Source: JAFMKE01 sp047621945 (GTDB lineage: Bacteria; Bacteroidota; Bacteroidia; Chitinophagales; UBA8649). Taken from it: DNA of 36,657 bases. The stretch spans positions 1-36,657 of the forward strand of contig JBLHMK010000009.1 of assembly GCA_047621945.1 (NCBI GenBank), written 5' to 3'. The position numbers and the translations under genes are program-made. How positions within the stretch are numbered: the first letter of the stretch is position 1; each line of letters opens with the position of its first letter. Below, piece by piece: positions 17,158 to 24,753 of this stretch. The notes beneath the pieces are model-generated. The model was given only the letters and a program-made list of their open reading frames with translations, was not told the DNA's origin and searched no databases.

Positions 17158-17535
17158 TTAAGAAGAAGAGAGCGAATGAAACACCTCGTGTTTAAAGGTT
17201 CTAAAATTCAAGCCATACTTAGCCATGAAATTAGCATAGTCCGCTCCAATTGCCTATTTACATCTTTGATAGCGTCCGTGTTAGTCATATCCAACATTGC
17301 TGGTCCGACATGCCTCTGATGAATAACAATAAGTTTAACCTCGACAGCAAGCAATAAACTAAGAATGAAAGAAATACCGAAGATAAGAGCCCTATTGCCT
17401 CCTTTTATCTCTTTCTTCAGTAAAACCACATGCCGTCATCCAAGCAGTTCCAAGCACTTTGGGGTGATCCCATATAAATCCAAGTAACATCGGGATTAGT
17501 GCAGCAACAAATACTGCGATAAAATTAAAATTCAT
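17158..17535 (-). pseudogene. decayed DUF1761 family membrane protein gene (two frameshifts, 3' end lost)
   Basis: From ATG 17535 the frame reads MNFNFIAVFVAALIPMLLGF and continues to GTAWMTACGFTEE, the standard start of DUF1761 membrane proteins, then stops near 17402. The homology goes on in the +1 frame (IKGGNRALIFGISFILSLLL, then VIHQ), as if one extra A had been added in the GAAGAAAGAG run near 17412. Around 17241-17256 it switches back to the first frame (DYANFMAKYGLNFRTFKHEVFHS) and stops at 17158. The usual remainder, with a NALFER-type motif and final helices, is missing. Two frameshifts plus a lost 3' end mean a dead gene rather than one sequencing error. No function is expected now. 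The live family has no firmly known role. Confidence 0.75.
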
Positions 17536-17569
17536 GTTTTGAGAGTTTAGTGAATTTTAAATATAATAA

Positions 17570-17606
17570 AAGAGGTTCGGAACCCTAAGTGGGTTCCGAA
17601 CCTCTT
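17570..17606 (-). terminator. second of two tandem hairpins after secG
   Basis: A perfect 16-bp stem (17570-17585 with 17591-17606; core GGTTCGGAACCC) around a 5-nt loop, followed on the minus strand by TATTATATTT, with the T-rich end partly inside the stem. It is a strong Rho-independent-type hairpin placed 8 bp beyond the first one, so it backs up termination of the miaB-secG operon. The symmetric A/T flanks could also stop plus-strand transcription. Confidence 0.75.
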
Positions 17607-17613
17607 AAAACAA

Positions 17614-17650
17614 ATAAGCCCTCCATGATACCAAATCAGGGAGGGCTTAT
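17614..17650 (-). terminator. Rho-independent terminator of the miaB-secG operon
   Basis: An 11-bp stem, ATAAGCCCTCC at 17614-17624 with GGAGGGCTTAT at 17640-17650, plus a small inner TGAT/ATCA pairing in the 15-nt loop. On the minus strand it is followed by TTGTTTT. It begins 22 bp after the secG stop. Confidence 0.8.
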
Positions 17651-17671
17651 ATATGTTATTAAGTCGAATAT

Positions 17672-18019
17672 TTATTCTCCTTCAGTAGGAAGAACAGGTA
17701 AATCTAAGGTTTCTACTTCTTGGCTTGGATTAAAAGCACCTTCTTCGTTAAACATTTCTGCATCAGAACGTTGAACCTCTTCAGTATTTGAACCTCCACT
17801 AATAAAGATGACTGAAGACATACTTAAAACTACAATAGCCATAGCTAAGTACCAAGTTACATTTTCAACCAAACCTGCTGAGTTTTTAGCACCAAAAACT
17901 TGAGAACTAACTCCACCTAAAGATTGAGACAATCCCCCACCTTTCGGGTTTTGTACAAGGACTACTAAGCTAAGTAGTACACAAAGTATCAAGATAACAA
18001 TTGAGATTACGATATACAT
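17672..18019 (-). CDS. secG: preprotein translocase subunit SecG
   Basis: A 115-residue SecG protein, the small inner-membrane subunit that assists SecYE-SecA in protein export. It has two membrane helices (about residues 3-22 and 57-75) with the conserved loop VLVQNPKGGGLSQSLGG between them, the family hallmark. The C-terminal tail is acidic (EEVQRSDAEMFNEEG and onward), as is common in Bacteroidota SecG. It is the last gene of the miaB operon, 2 bp after the TPR gene, and is followed by two terminators. Confidence 0.93.
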   Translation of the reverse strand: MYIVISIVILILCVLLSLVVLVQNPKGGGLSQSLGGVSSQVFGAKNSAGLVENVTWYLAMAIVVLSMSSVIFISGGSNTEEVQRSDAEMFNEEGAFNPSQEVETLDLPVLPTEGE

Positions 18020-18021
18020 GA

Positions 18022-18921
18022 TTAATTAGATTTTAATTTTTCTATTTGACGTGCAAAACTAGAACTTTTTTTCGGATATTTTATACTTAACTCCTTATAA
18101 ATAGCAATTGCTTCTTGTATTTTGCCTTGATCCACTAAGATTTTTGCATAGGTTTCACTTACAGTATGACGGATTCCCGAAGAAAACCCTTCCTTTCTAT
18201 CTTGTTTGCGTTGTATTTGATTCACTAAGAAATCTTCCAATTTAAATGAAGAACGCTTCGCCTCTAAAATAAGCTCCGCTTCGTTACTTGCGGTTAAGTC
18301 TATAGGTACTTTAGCTTTTTCATTAGCTTTGACCTTATCCACCGGTTTTTGATGTTTCAACCAATCTACAAATGACCCCGTTGGTTTCTCTTTTACAAGG
18401 ACTTTTTTCTTCTTTACAGGAGATACGACCTTCTTTACTGGAGGTTTTTTTGAAACTTTTTGCTTCGAAACATTTTTGTTAACTGCACTTTCAATGTTCT
18501 TTGCTTTTCGCTCTACTTTAGATTTTATTGGCTGTTCTTTTCGTTTTGTGCGAATCGCGTCAACTAGAGATTTTAAGTCTTCACTACCTTCGGTCGATAT
18601 TTGTCGTTCATGAACAGCAGGCTTAACTTCTACAGGTATCTCTTTTGCACCTTTGCTTACTACCTTTTTGATCGCTCCATAGTTCTTCTCGTGCACCCTA
18701 TCATAGAGAACTGCTCGATTATTCACTCTGAGGGCAATATGAGGAAGCCCTTCTTCAAAAAGCTCTTCACCATCTTGCTTCAGGTATATTCCTTTTAATA
18801 AATGAGCTCCATGAAAACAAGGATATTTATTGATCATATCTTCCAGCCATGCGGAGTCCAGAGCGGGCAATTTTTCACCCTCAATATCATTGAGCACCGA
18901 TATGTACGTCCCCTTTACCAT
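18022..18921 (-). CDS. lysine-rich protein with C-terminal TPR-like helices, function unknown
   Basis: A 299-residue cytoplasmic protein (no signal peptide). Residues about 1-75 form a compact helical region (LPALDSAWLEDMINKYPCFH). The middle (about 85-200) is strongly Lys/Val/Pro-rich and probably disordered (KKPPVKKVVSPVKKKKVLVK). The end is TPR-like: ETYAKILVDQGKIQEAIAIY then ELSIKYPKKSSSFARQIEKL. A protein of this design lies between lptE and secG in related genomes, as I recall the gene order. Its start overlaps the lptE stop by 7 bp, and secG follows after 2 bp, so it is translated as part of the operon. No function can be assigned; the basic middle might bind nucleic acid or ribosomes. 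Confidence 0.75.
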   Translation of the reverse strand: MVKGTYISVLNDIEGEKLPALDSAWLEDMINKYPCFHGAHLLKGIYLKQDGEELFEEGLPHIALRVNNRAVLYDRVHEKNYGAIKKVVSKGAKEIPVEVKPAVHERQISTEGSEDLKSLVDAIRTKRKEQPIKSKVERKAKNIESAVNKNVSKQKVSKKPPVKKVVSPVKKKKVLVKEKPTGSFVDWLKHQKPVDKVKANEKAKVPIDLTASNEAELILEAKRSSFKLEDFLVNQIQRKQDRKEGFSSGIRHTVSETYAKILVDQGKIQEAIAIYKELSIKYPKKSSSFARQIEKLKSN

Positions 18922-19415
18922 TTTACAAATGCCGCATTAAAAATATCATCAACTAGCTGTGTGCTAATTTCAGTAATTATAGTTTCTTCGATAGCTGTTA
19001 AGTCCTCACTTACGGGATAATCTGCAAATCGGGTAAAAGTCTTTTGCTCAAAACTTTCTATTTCATCAATTCGATTATAGTAACTAACCGTAACTGCCAT
19101 AGTAATCCTTCTCAAATCTGAAGTAGTGTTTCCTGAAGGCGCTTGAATAGTGTAGTTGTAGTTAGAGATTTCTCCAGCAAAATAGACATCCCCATTAGTG
19201 TTCGTCATTGTGAGGTTGGTATTTGTAATCATTTTATCCTTAAGCAAATTGGTGAAAATATCACTTGCACTTGCTGGACCGTTTCCACTTTTATTAAAGA
19301 TGTATGCTACCGATATCGTTTTAATATCTGGGTTAATATTTGCCCCAGAAAAACTATAAATTTTACATGCACTCATTAAGACTAATATGCTCAATATGCC
19401 GATTGCCTTTCTCAT
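18915..19415 (-). CDS. lptE: LPS assembly lipoprotein LptE
   Basis: A 166-residue outer-membrane lipoprotein: lipobox MSAC with C17, then the short LptE fold (YSFSGANINPDIKTISVAYI, then a long central strand-helix region and the C-terminal TQLVDDIFNAAFVKW). LptE plugs and supports the LptD barrel that inserts lipopolysaccharide into the outer leaflet. The Bacteroidota version is divergent, so the call rests on the lipobox, length, the SGANI start and the location between the sigma-54 activator and secG. It overlaps the activator gene by 4 bp and the TPR gene by 7 bp, indicating translational coupling. Confidence 0.85.
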   Translation of the reverse strand: MRKAIGILSILVLMSACKIYSFSGANINPDIKTISVAYIFNKSGNGPASASDIFTNLLKDKMITNTNLTMTNTNGDVYFAGEISNYNYTIQAPSGNTTSDLRRITMAVTVSYYNRIDEIESFEQKTFTRFADYPVSEDLTAIEETIITEISTQLVDDIFNAAFVKW

Positions 19416-20650
19416 AAGTTGATTTCGTATTCCTTTATTTTACGATAAAGCGTTCGCTCAGAAATACCAAGTTCGTCAGCTGCATTTTTTCTTTTCCCTT
19501 TAAATTTTTCCAATGATTTAATAATCATCATTTTCTCCATATCTGCTAAGGAATGTGTTTCTTCAACTTCTTCAGTTTCACTAAAATCTTCATTCTCGCG
19601 AATCAGAACTGCCTCTCTGCTAGCGTTAGCTTCTGCTACATTAACGTCATAATTTTGGGGTAATTGTTTCATGTGGTGATTGGTAACTTGACCAACATTT
19701 TGAATAGAATCCGTAGAAAGGTTATTTGATTTTGCCATTTGCAGAACGAACTTCTTCAGCTCATTCATGTCATTTTTCAAATCAAACATAATCTTATACA
19801 GAATTTCTCTCTCTGAAAAATTATCTGGTCCATTACCTCCATCTAACAACTTTGGTAAATTAGATTGAGAATTGTCAGGAATGAATCTTGCCAGTTCATC
19901 TGCATTCACTTCTACTTGATCGCTCAATATAGTACTTTGTTCAGCAACATTTTTAAGTTGCCTAACATTCCCTGGCCAAGAATAACGCTTTAACAAAAGC
20001 GATGCATCTGGGGTCAATCTGATATTAGCAGTTCTGTTCTTTTCAGCAAAATCTGAAGCAAATTTTCTAAACAACAACTCCATATCTCCTCCTCTATCTC
20101 TAAGAGCCGGCATGTCAATTTGAACGGTACATAAACGATAATATAGATCCTCTCTGAACTTTCCTTTTTGGATATCCTTCAATAAGTTTTTATTGGTTGC
20201 CGCAACCACTCGAACATCTGTTTTTTGCACTTGCGAAGAACCTACTTTAAAGAATTCTCCTGTTTCTAAGACTCTTAACAATCTAGCTTGAGTACCGATA
20301 GGCATCTCGCCTATTTCATCTAAAAAAATAGTTCCTCCATCAACAGTTTCGAAGTATCCTTTTCTTTTGTCATTTGCCCCTGTAAATGAGCCTTTCTCGT
20401 GTCCAAAAAGTTCTGAATCAATGGTACCTTCTGGAATAGCTCCACAATTTACCGCAATAAACTTATTGTGTTTCCTTGCACTTAACTGATGAATGATTTG
20501 AGAAAAAACTTCCTTTCCCGTTCCACTTTCACCACTAATTAAAACAGAAAGATTAGTTGGTGCCACTCGCTCTGCTATACTAATCGAATAGTTAAGAGCT
20601 GGTGCATTTCCAATTATGCCAAATCGTTGTTTTATACTTTGTGTACTCAT
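19412..20650 (-). CDS. sigma-54 interacting transcriptional activator without a sensory domain
   Basis: A 412-residue bacterial enhancer-binding protein. The AAA+ domain begins almost at the N-terminus: Walker A GESGTGKE at 40-47, the sigma-54-contacting loop as GSFTGA at 87-92 (the usual motif is GAFTGA; A to S here), Walker B TIFLDE at 107-112, and the REDLYYRL and WPGNVRQL motifs further on. After a variable linker (about 255-360) comes a Fis-type helix-turn-helix (about 370-412, KRKNAADELGISERTLYRKI). There is no receiver, GAF or PAS domain, so, like PspF, it must be controlled by partner proteins or by its amount. It lies in an operon with miaB, lptE and secG and overlaps lptE by 4 bp. 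Targets are unknown; the groES region is a candidate. Confidence 0.92.
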   Translation of the reverse strand: MSTQSIKQRFGIIGNAPALNYSISIAERVAPTNLSVLISGESGTGKEVFSQIIHQLSARKHNKFIAVNCGAIPEGTIDSELFGHEKGSFTGANDKRKGYFETVDGGTIFLDEIGEMPIGTQARLLRVLETGEFFKVGSSQVQKTDVRVVAATNKNLLKDIQKGKFREDLYYRLCTVQIDMPALRDRGGDMELLFRKFASDFAEKNRTANIRLTPDASLLLKRYSWPGNVRQLKNVAEQSTILSDQVEVNADELARFIPDNSQSNLPKLLDGGNGPDNFSEREILYKIMFDLKNDMNELKKFVLQMAKSNNLSTDSIQNVGQVTNHHMKQLPQNYDVNVAEANASREAVLIRENEDFSETEEVEETHSLADMEKMMIIKSLEKFKGKRKNAADELGISERTLYRKIKEYEINL

Positions 20651-20670
20651 TTTTTTATTAGTTGACTGGT

Positions 20671-22152
20671 TTACTGGTTTACCACTTTCCCAATTAGCAC
20701 ATTTGAGCTACAATCTATAATCTCGCATGTCACATAATCCCCTGGCTTGTGATTTCCTCTTGGGAAAACGACCATATTATTTTGATCATCTCTTCCACTT
20801 AAATCATCATCACTTTTCTTTGAATTTTTCTCAACTAGCACCTCTACAACATTCCCAATTTGCTTCTTATTCAGTGCCAAAGAGCTCTTTTTCTGAATAG
20901 AAATTACTTCCGTCAATCTTCTTTTCTTCACTTCTTCAGGTACATCATCATCGTATCTTTTTGCAGCCAATGTACCTGGTCGCTCAGAATAAAAATACAT
21001 ATATGCCATATTGAACTTCACTTCTTTCATTAAGGAAATTGTTTCCTCATGTTGCTCTTCTGTTTCTCCACAGAATCCAGTAATTATATCTGTTGATAAA
21101 CCACAATTCGGAATGATTCTATTGATCGCAGCAATACGATCTAGGTAATACTCCCGAGTATAGCCTCTATTCATTTTCTCCAAGAGTTCACTGTTTCCAC
21201 TTTGAACAGGTAAGTGAACGAAATTGCAAATATTTTTATGCTTGGCAATGGTATACAAGACATCATCTTGCATATCCTTTGGATGAGAAGTTGAAAAACG
21301 AACACGTAAATCTGGCGCGACTAATGCTACTGATTCGAGCAAATTGGCGAAATTAAAGACCTCATCGGTATCCTTTAGGTCAATAAGTTTTTTTCCTCTG
21401 ATCTTTTCATCCTCACTCCATCTATAAGAATCTACATTTTGCCCTAACAAAGTCACTTCTCTATATCCATTATCGTGCAGATTTTGAACCTCTGCAACAA
21501 TACTATCTGGGTGGCGACTTCGTTCTCTACCTCTAGTCTGTGGAACTACACAAAAGGAACAAATATTATCACATCCTCGGGTAATTGATACAAAAGCATT
21601 CACCCCATTTGAAGCCAGGCGTACTGGGCTAATATCGGCATAAGTCTCATCTCTAGAGAGTAGCACATTTATTGATTTCTGTCCAGATTCGGCTTCCGCT
21701 ATTAAGGTAGGCAGGGATCTATAGGCGTCTGGGCCTATGACCATATCTACTAATTGCTCTTGTTCTAAGAATTTATCCTTTAGGCGTTCTGCCATGCATC
21801 CTAGAACTCCAACTAGGGCAGCTTTATTTCTTTTCTTTACACTTTTGAAATGCATCAAGCGCTTACGCACTCGTTGTTCTGCCTTATCTCGAATAGAGCA
21901 GGTATTAATGAAAACTAAATCAGCTTCATTATAATCTTTAGTCGCATCGTAACCATTTTGACCGAGAATTGAAGCCACGACTTCACTATCAGCAAAATTC
22001 ATTGCACAACCATAGCTTTCTATATAGTATTTCTTTCCATTGCTAGGAACATCCTTAGGTCGCGCAATTTCTAGCGCGTTCCCTTGCATAGTTTCATCTA
22101 TGCTTTTGGTTTTGAGTTCAAATGGAATTTTATTGTTGTACAAGTCAGACAT
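20671..22152 (-). CDS. miaB: tRNA-2-methylthio-N6-dimethylallyladenosine synthase MiaB
   Basis: A 493-residue radical-SAM methylthiotransferase that adds the 2-methylthio group to i6A37 in tRNAs reading UNN codons. Three parts are seen: an N-terminal UPF0004 domain with its cluster cysteines C49 (YGCAMNFADSE), C85 (NTCSIRD) and C119 (GVLGCMAERL); the radical-SAM motif C194-xxx-C198-xx-C201 (RGCDNICSFC) with PQTRGRERSR after it; and a C-terminal TRAM domain (about 430-493). All cluster ligands are intact. It has a 45-residue leader before C49, typical for Bacteroidota. It is the first gene of the activator-lptE-secG operon. Confidence 0.95.
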   Translation of the reverse strand: MSDLYNNKIPFELKTKSIDETMQGNALEIARPKDVPSNGKKYYIESYGCAMNFADSEVVASILGQNGYDATKDYNEADLVFINTCSIRDKAEQRVRKRLMHFKSVKKRNKAALVGVLGCMAERLKDKFLEQEQLVDMVIGPDAYRSLPTLIAEAESGQKSINVLLSRDETYADISPVRLASNGVNAFVSITRGCDNICSFCVVPQTRGRERSRHPDSIVAEVQNLHDNGYREVTLLGQNVDSYRWSEDEKIRGKKLIDLKDTDEVFNFANLLESVALVAPDLRVRFSTSHPKDMQDDVLYTIAKHKNICNFVHLPVQSGNSELLEKMNRGYTREYYLDRIAAINRIIPNCGLSTDIITGFCGETEEQHEETISLMKEVKFNMAYMYFYSERPGTLAAKRYDDDVPEEVKKRRLTEVISIQKKSSLALNKKQIGNVVEVLVEKNSKKSDDDLSGRDDQNNMVVFPRGNHKPGDYVTCEIIDCSSNVLIGKVVNQ

Positions 22153-22171
22153 TGATCAATTAAATGGAAAT

Positions 22172-22179
22172 CAAAGATA
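22172..22179 (-). promoter_or_regulatory. probable -7 promoter box of the miaB operon
   Basis: The minus strand reads TATCTTTG, a TAnnTTTG match 19 bp upstream of the miaB ATG. A TTG lies 16 bp further upstream (complement of 22196-22198), close to the expected -33 spacing. This suggests a vegetative sigma promoter with a very short leader. Confidence 0.45.
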
Positions 22180-22198
22180 AGTAAAATCAGAAGCACAA

Positions 22199-22214
22199 CT
22201 GACACTTTGGCAGA
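22199..22214 (+). promoter_or_regulatory. CTGACACTTTG box at the miaB promoter, shared with the groES array
   Basis: CTGACACTTTGGCAGA begins directly upstream of the -33 TTG of the miaB promoter. Its first 11 bases also occur on the minus strand in the middle groES box (16325-16335). Both copies are intergenic. It may be a binding site through which the operon-encoded activator, or a common regulator, acts; orientation relative to the gene is opposite at the two places. Confidence 0.3.
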
Positions 22215-22255
22215 TTATTCTCGACAATTAATATTTTTTATGACCGCAAAGAATA

Positions 22256-22263
22256 TAATTTTG
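22256..22263 (+). promoter_or_regulatory. possible -7 promoter box of the Old Yellow Enzyme gene
   Basis: TAATTTTG fits TAnnTTTG and lies 62 bp upstream of the ATG at 22326. No convincing TTG at -33 was found, so confidence is low. Confidence 0.3.
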
Positions 22264-22325
22264 TAAGCTAAGAATGAACCATTTATGTTAAATCATAATT
22301 ATCATTAGCACACGAATACAAAATC

Positions 22326-23405
22326 ATGAAAAACTTTAACAACAACTCCCCTATTTCTTTACCGTGCGGAAAAACATCACCTAATCGTTTTATGTTAGCT
22401 CCAATGACCAATACTCAAAGTAATGAAGATGGAAGTCTAAGCAAAAATGAATACAACTGGTTGGTGATGAGAGCCAAAGGTGGTTTTGGATTAGTTAGTA
22501 CATGTGCTTCGCATGTAGACCCTTTAGGTAAGGGGTTTCCTGGCCAATTAGGTATTTTTAGTGATCATCAAATAGAGGGTCATAAACGTTTAGCAAAAGG
22601 GATACAAAATGAGGGTAGCTTGGCTATCGTTCAATTGCATCATGCGGGTATGCGATCTCCAGAGAAGTTAATTGGACAAAAACCTGTTTGCCCTTCTGAC
22701 AATGAAGAAACTGGTGCTCGTGCTTTGAGCCTAGAGGAAGTAATAACGCTAAAAGACCGCTTTATTGAAGCAGCTGTTCGAGCAAAAAAATGCGGATATG
22801 ATGGCGTTCAAGTTCATGGTGCTCATGGATATATTCTCTGTCAATTTTTAAGTGCAGCGCATAACTACCGAACAGATGAGTATGGTGGGAGCCTAGAAAA
22901 TCGAGCACGTATTATTAAAGAAATAGTAACTGGAATTCGGAAGGAATGTGGACCCAAATTTTTATTAAGTTTAAGACTTTCTCCTGAACGCATGGGTATG
23001 AAGCTTTCAGAAATAAAAGAGCTGTGTCTAGAATTTGAGGAAGAAAAGTCTTTAGACTTTTTAGACATCTCTTTATGGGATTGTTTTAAAATGCCCGAAG
23101 AGGAAGAACATCAAGACAAGACCTTACTTGCTCATTTTACCGATTTAGGATTAAAACATACGGCATTAACTGTTGCAGGAAAGATTAGCTCCGCGCAAGA
23201 TGTTGCGAAAATATTAGAAACGGGAGTTGATTTTGTGAGCATTGGGAAATCAGGAATCTTACACCATGACTTTCCAAACTTAGTCATGAACAATTCAACA
23301 TTTGAGCCTACAGCAACTCCTGTGACAAGAGCATATTTAGCTAAAGAAGGATTGGGTGAGAAATTCTTGGACTACATGAGCAGATGGCCAGGGTTTATTG
23401 AATAA
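22326..23405 (+). CDS. NADH:flavin oxidoreductase, Old Yellow Enzyme family
   Basis: A 359-residue FMN-dependent TIM-barrel oxidoreductase that reduces activated C=C bonds with NAD(P)H. Features in order: NRFMLAPMTNTQ in the first strand (FMN site), IVQLHHAGMRS near residue 99-109 (QLxHAG motif), and VHGAHGYILCQFLS near 161-174 followed by NYRTDEYGGSLENRARI, the family's most conserved block. The end of the barrel, VDFVSIGKSGILHHDFPNLV, carries the phosphate-binding region. The substrate is unknown; relatives act on enones, nitro compounds or 2,4-dienoyl-CoA, but this protein is far too short for a dienoyl-CoA reductase. It stands alone, convergent with the next gene (5-bp gap). Confidence 0.9.
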   Translation: MKNFNNNSPISLPCGKTSPNRFMLAPMTNTQSNEDGSLSKNEYNWLVMRAKGGFGLVSTCASHVDPLGKGFPGQLGIFSDHQIEGHKRLAKGIQNEGSLAIVQLHHAGMRSPEKLIGQKPVCPSDNEETGARALSLEEVITLKDRFIEAAVRAKKCGYDGVQVHGAHGYILCQFLSAAHNYRTDEYGGSLENRARIIKEIVTGIRKECGPKFLLSLRLSPERMGMKLSEIKELCLEFEEEKSLDFLDISLWDCFKMPEEEEHQDKTLLAHFTDLGLKHTALTVAGKISSAQDVAKILETGVDFVSIGKSGILHHDFPNLVMNNSTFEPTATPVTRAYLAKEGLGEKFLDYMSRWPGFIE

Positions 23406-23410
23406 AGCCC

Positions 23411-23887
23411 TTAAAGTGAGAACTTAAAACTTGAATCAATGGCTAGTTTTGCAAAAGCACTATCGGCATAATCAAGGATGAATTTTTCTTGATATTCTTT
23501 CAAGTTTGAAACAGCCAAATTGAAAACCTTATACCCTTCTGCTTCTTGAATATTAGTTAAGCTAGTAAAGACAATTTGATTATCTTTTAAGTAAGCAATA
23601 GTATTTCTATTGAATGCATCAAAATTATATCTCACACCTAAATCTTTTAGCATTCGTGCGCTACTATCAATACTACAACCACTAGCGGCTTCCTGATTCT
23701 CATCAACAGCTAAAACTATAAAGCAAGACCATAAAATTTGAGCGCTTGCTTTTAAGGCATTACCATGAGCAGCCCATTGAGCCGTAAAAGCATCAATGTC
23801 GCCTTTCACTTGCGCTTCTTCTTCTTTACTTAACAGTCTATCAATTTGATAAACCCAAACTCTATTATTTGCTGCTTGTATTTCCAT
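23411..23887 (-). CDS. small conserved Bacteroidota protein (often mislabelled ABC transporter ATPase)
   Basis: A 158-residue cytoplasmic protein. It starts with VWVYQIDRLLSKEEEAQVKG and holds WAAHGNALKASAQILWSCF (about 38-56), SGCSIDSSARMLKDLG (about 68-83) and FNRNTIAYLKDNQ. I recall homologues carried in databases as 'ABC transporter ATPase', but there is no Walker A, signature or Walker B motif here, so that label cannot be right. It lies 4 bp after the HdrB-like Fe-S gene and is probably co-transcribed with the Fe-S pair. Conserved His, Cys and Asp residues (H41, C70) might be functional; the role is unknown. Confidence 0.7.
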   Translation of the reverse strand: MEIQAANNRVWVYQIDRLLSKEEEAQVKGDIDAFTAQWAAHGNALKASAQILWSCFIVLAVDENQEAASGCSIDSSARMLKDLGVRYNFDAFNRNTIAYLKDNQIVFTSLTNIQEAEGYKVFNLAVSNLKEYQEKFILDYADSAFAKLAIDSSFKFSL

Positions 23888-23891
23888 AATA

Positions 23892-24692
23892 TTATATCCC
23901 TATGTCTTCTAAACCTTGTCCATGTGCAATCAGTTCGGCAAGATCAAATACTTTAACAGTATGCGCTTTGGGGTCGTCTGAAGTAACTCCATCTTTCATC
24001 ATGGTCATACAGAATGGGCAAGCTACAGCTACAATGTCAGCTTTAGTATCCGCCACTTCTTCAGCTCGTTTAGCATTAATTCTTTGTTCACCAGGCTCAT
24101 CTTCTTTGAACATTTGGGCTCCACCTGCACCACAGCATAAACCTTTTGATTTGCAAGACTTCATTTCTACCAATTCAGTATCCAAAGCTTCCAATACCTT
24201 ACGTGGAGCTTCGTAAACACCATTAGCTCTTCCTAGATAACAAGAATCGTGATAAGTAATTCTTCTTCCTTTGAATTCTCCTCCACCTTTCATTTTGACT
24301 TTACCTTCATCAATCAATTGTTGAAGAAAAGTACTGTGATGGATCACTTCGTAATTTCCTCCAAGTTCAGGATACTCGTTAGCGAGTATATTGAAGCAAT
24401 GCGGACAAGTAGTAACGATTTTCTTTACTTCATAGGCATTTAACACCTCAATGTTTTGATAAGCTGCCATTTGAAAAGCAAATTCATTACCAGCTCTCTT
24501 TGCAGGATCTCCCGTGCAACTTTCTTCCGTTCCAAGAACGGCATAGTCAACACCAACCTCCGCTAAGATTTTAGTAAATGCCCTTGTAATCTTTTTGGCT
24601 CTATCATCAAAACTTCCTGCACATCCAACCCAAAATAAAATTTCCGGTTTTTTGCCTTCGGCCATCATGTTTGCCATTGTAGGTATACTCAT
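23892..24692 (-). CDS. (Fe-S)-binding protein with two CCG domains, HdrB-like
   Basis: A 266-residue protein with two cysteine-rich CCG domains as in heterodisulfide reductase HdrB/HdrD, glycolate oxidase GlcF and lactate oxidase LutA. The first domain has WVGCAGSFDDR (near 17-27) with CTGDP (near 59) and CPHC (near 94-97); the second has DSCYLGRANG (near 148-157), CKSKGLCCGAGG (near 179-190) and ACPFC (near 223-227). Such domains hold a non-cubane 4Fe-4S site for thiol-disulfide or quinone-linked redox chemistry. It is soluble; its membrane and ferredoxin partner is encoded just upstream (61-bp gap). Together they resemble a split HdrDE or DsrMK module. Donor and acceptor are unknown. Confidence 0.85.
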   Translation of the reverse strand: MSIPTMANMMAEGKKPEILFWVGCAGSFDDRAKKITRAFTKILAEVGVDYAVLGTEESCTGDPAKRAGNEFAFQMAAYQNIEVLNAYEVKKIVTTCPHCFNILANEYPELGGNYEVIHHSTFLQQLIDEGKVKMKGGGEFKGRRITYHDSCYLGRANGVYEAPRKVLEALDTELVEMKSCKSKGLCCGAGGAQMFKEDEPGEQRINAKRAEEVADTKADIVAVACPFCMTMMKDGVTSDDPKAHTVKVFDLAELIAHGQGLEDIGI

Positions 24693-24753
24693 CTTTTATA
24701 TTTTTCTTTTAGCTATTTGCTTTTGGCTTCTAGCTCAATTTAATTCTTATTTC

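Noticed and set aside
17158..17535. Programmed frameshifting in the DUF1761 gene
   Set aside because: Two shifts in opposite directions and a missing C-terminus fit decay, not a recoding signal.
24709..24735. AGCTA...TAGCT stretch with GCTTTTGGCTT between the two Fe-S genes
   Set aside because: It resembles simple AGC-rich intergenic filler of related genomes and can form only a 5-bp stem; not enough for a terminator or named repeat.
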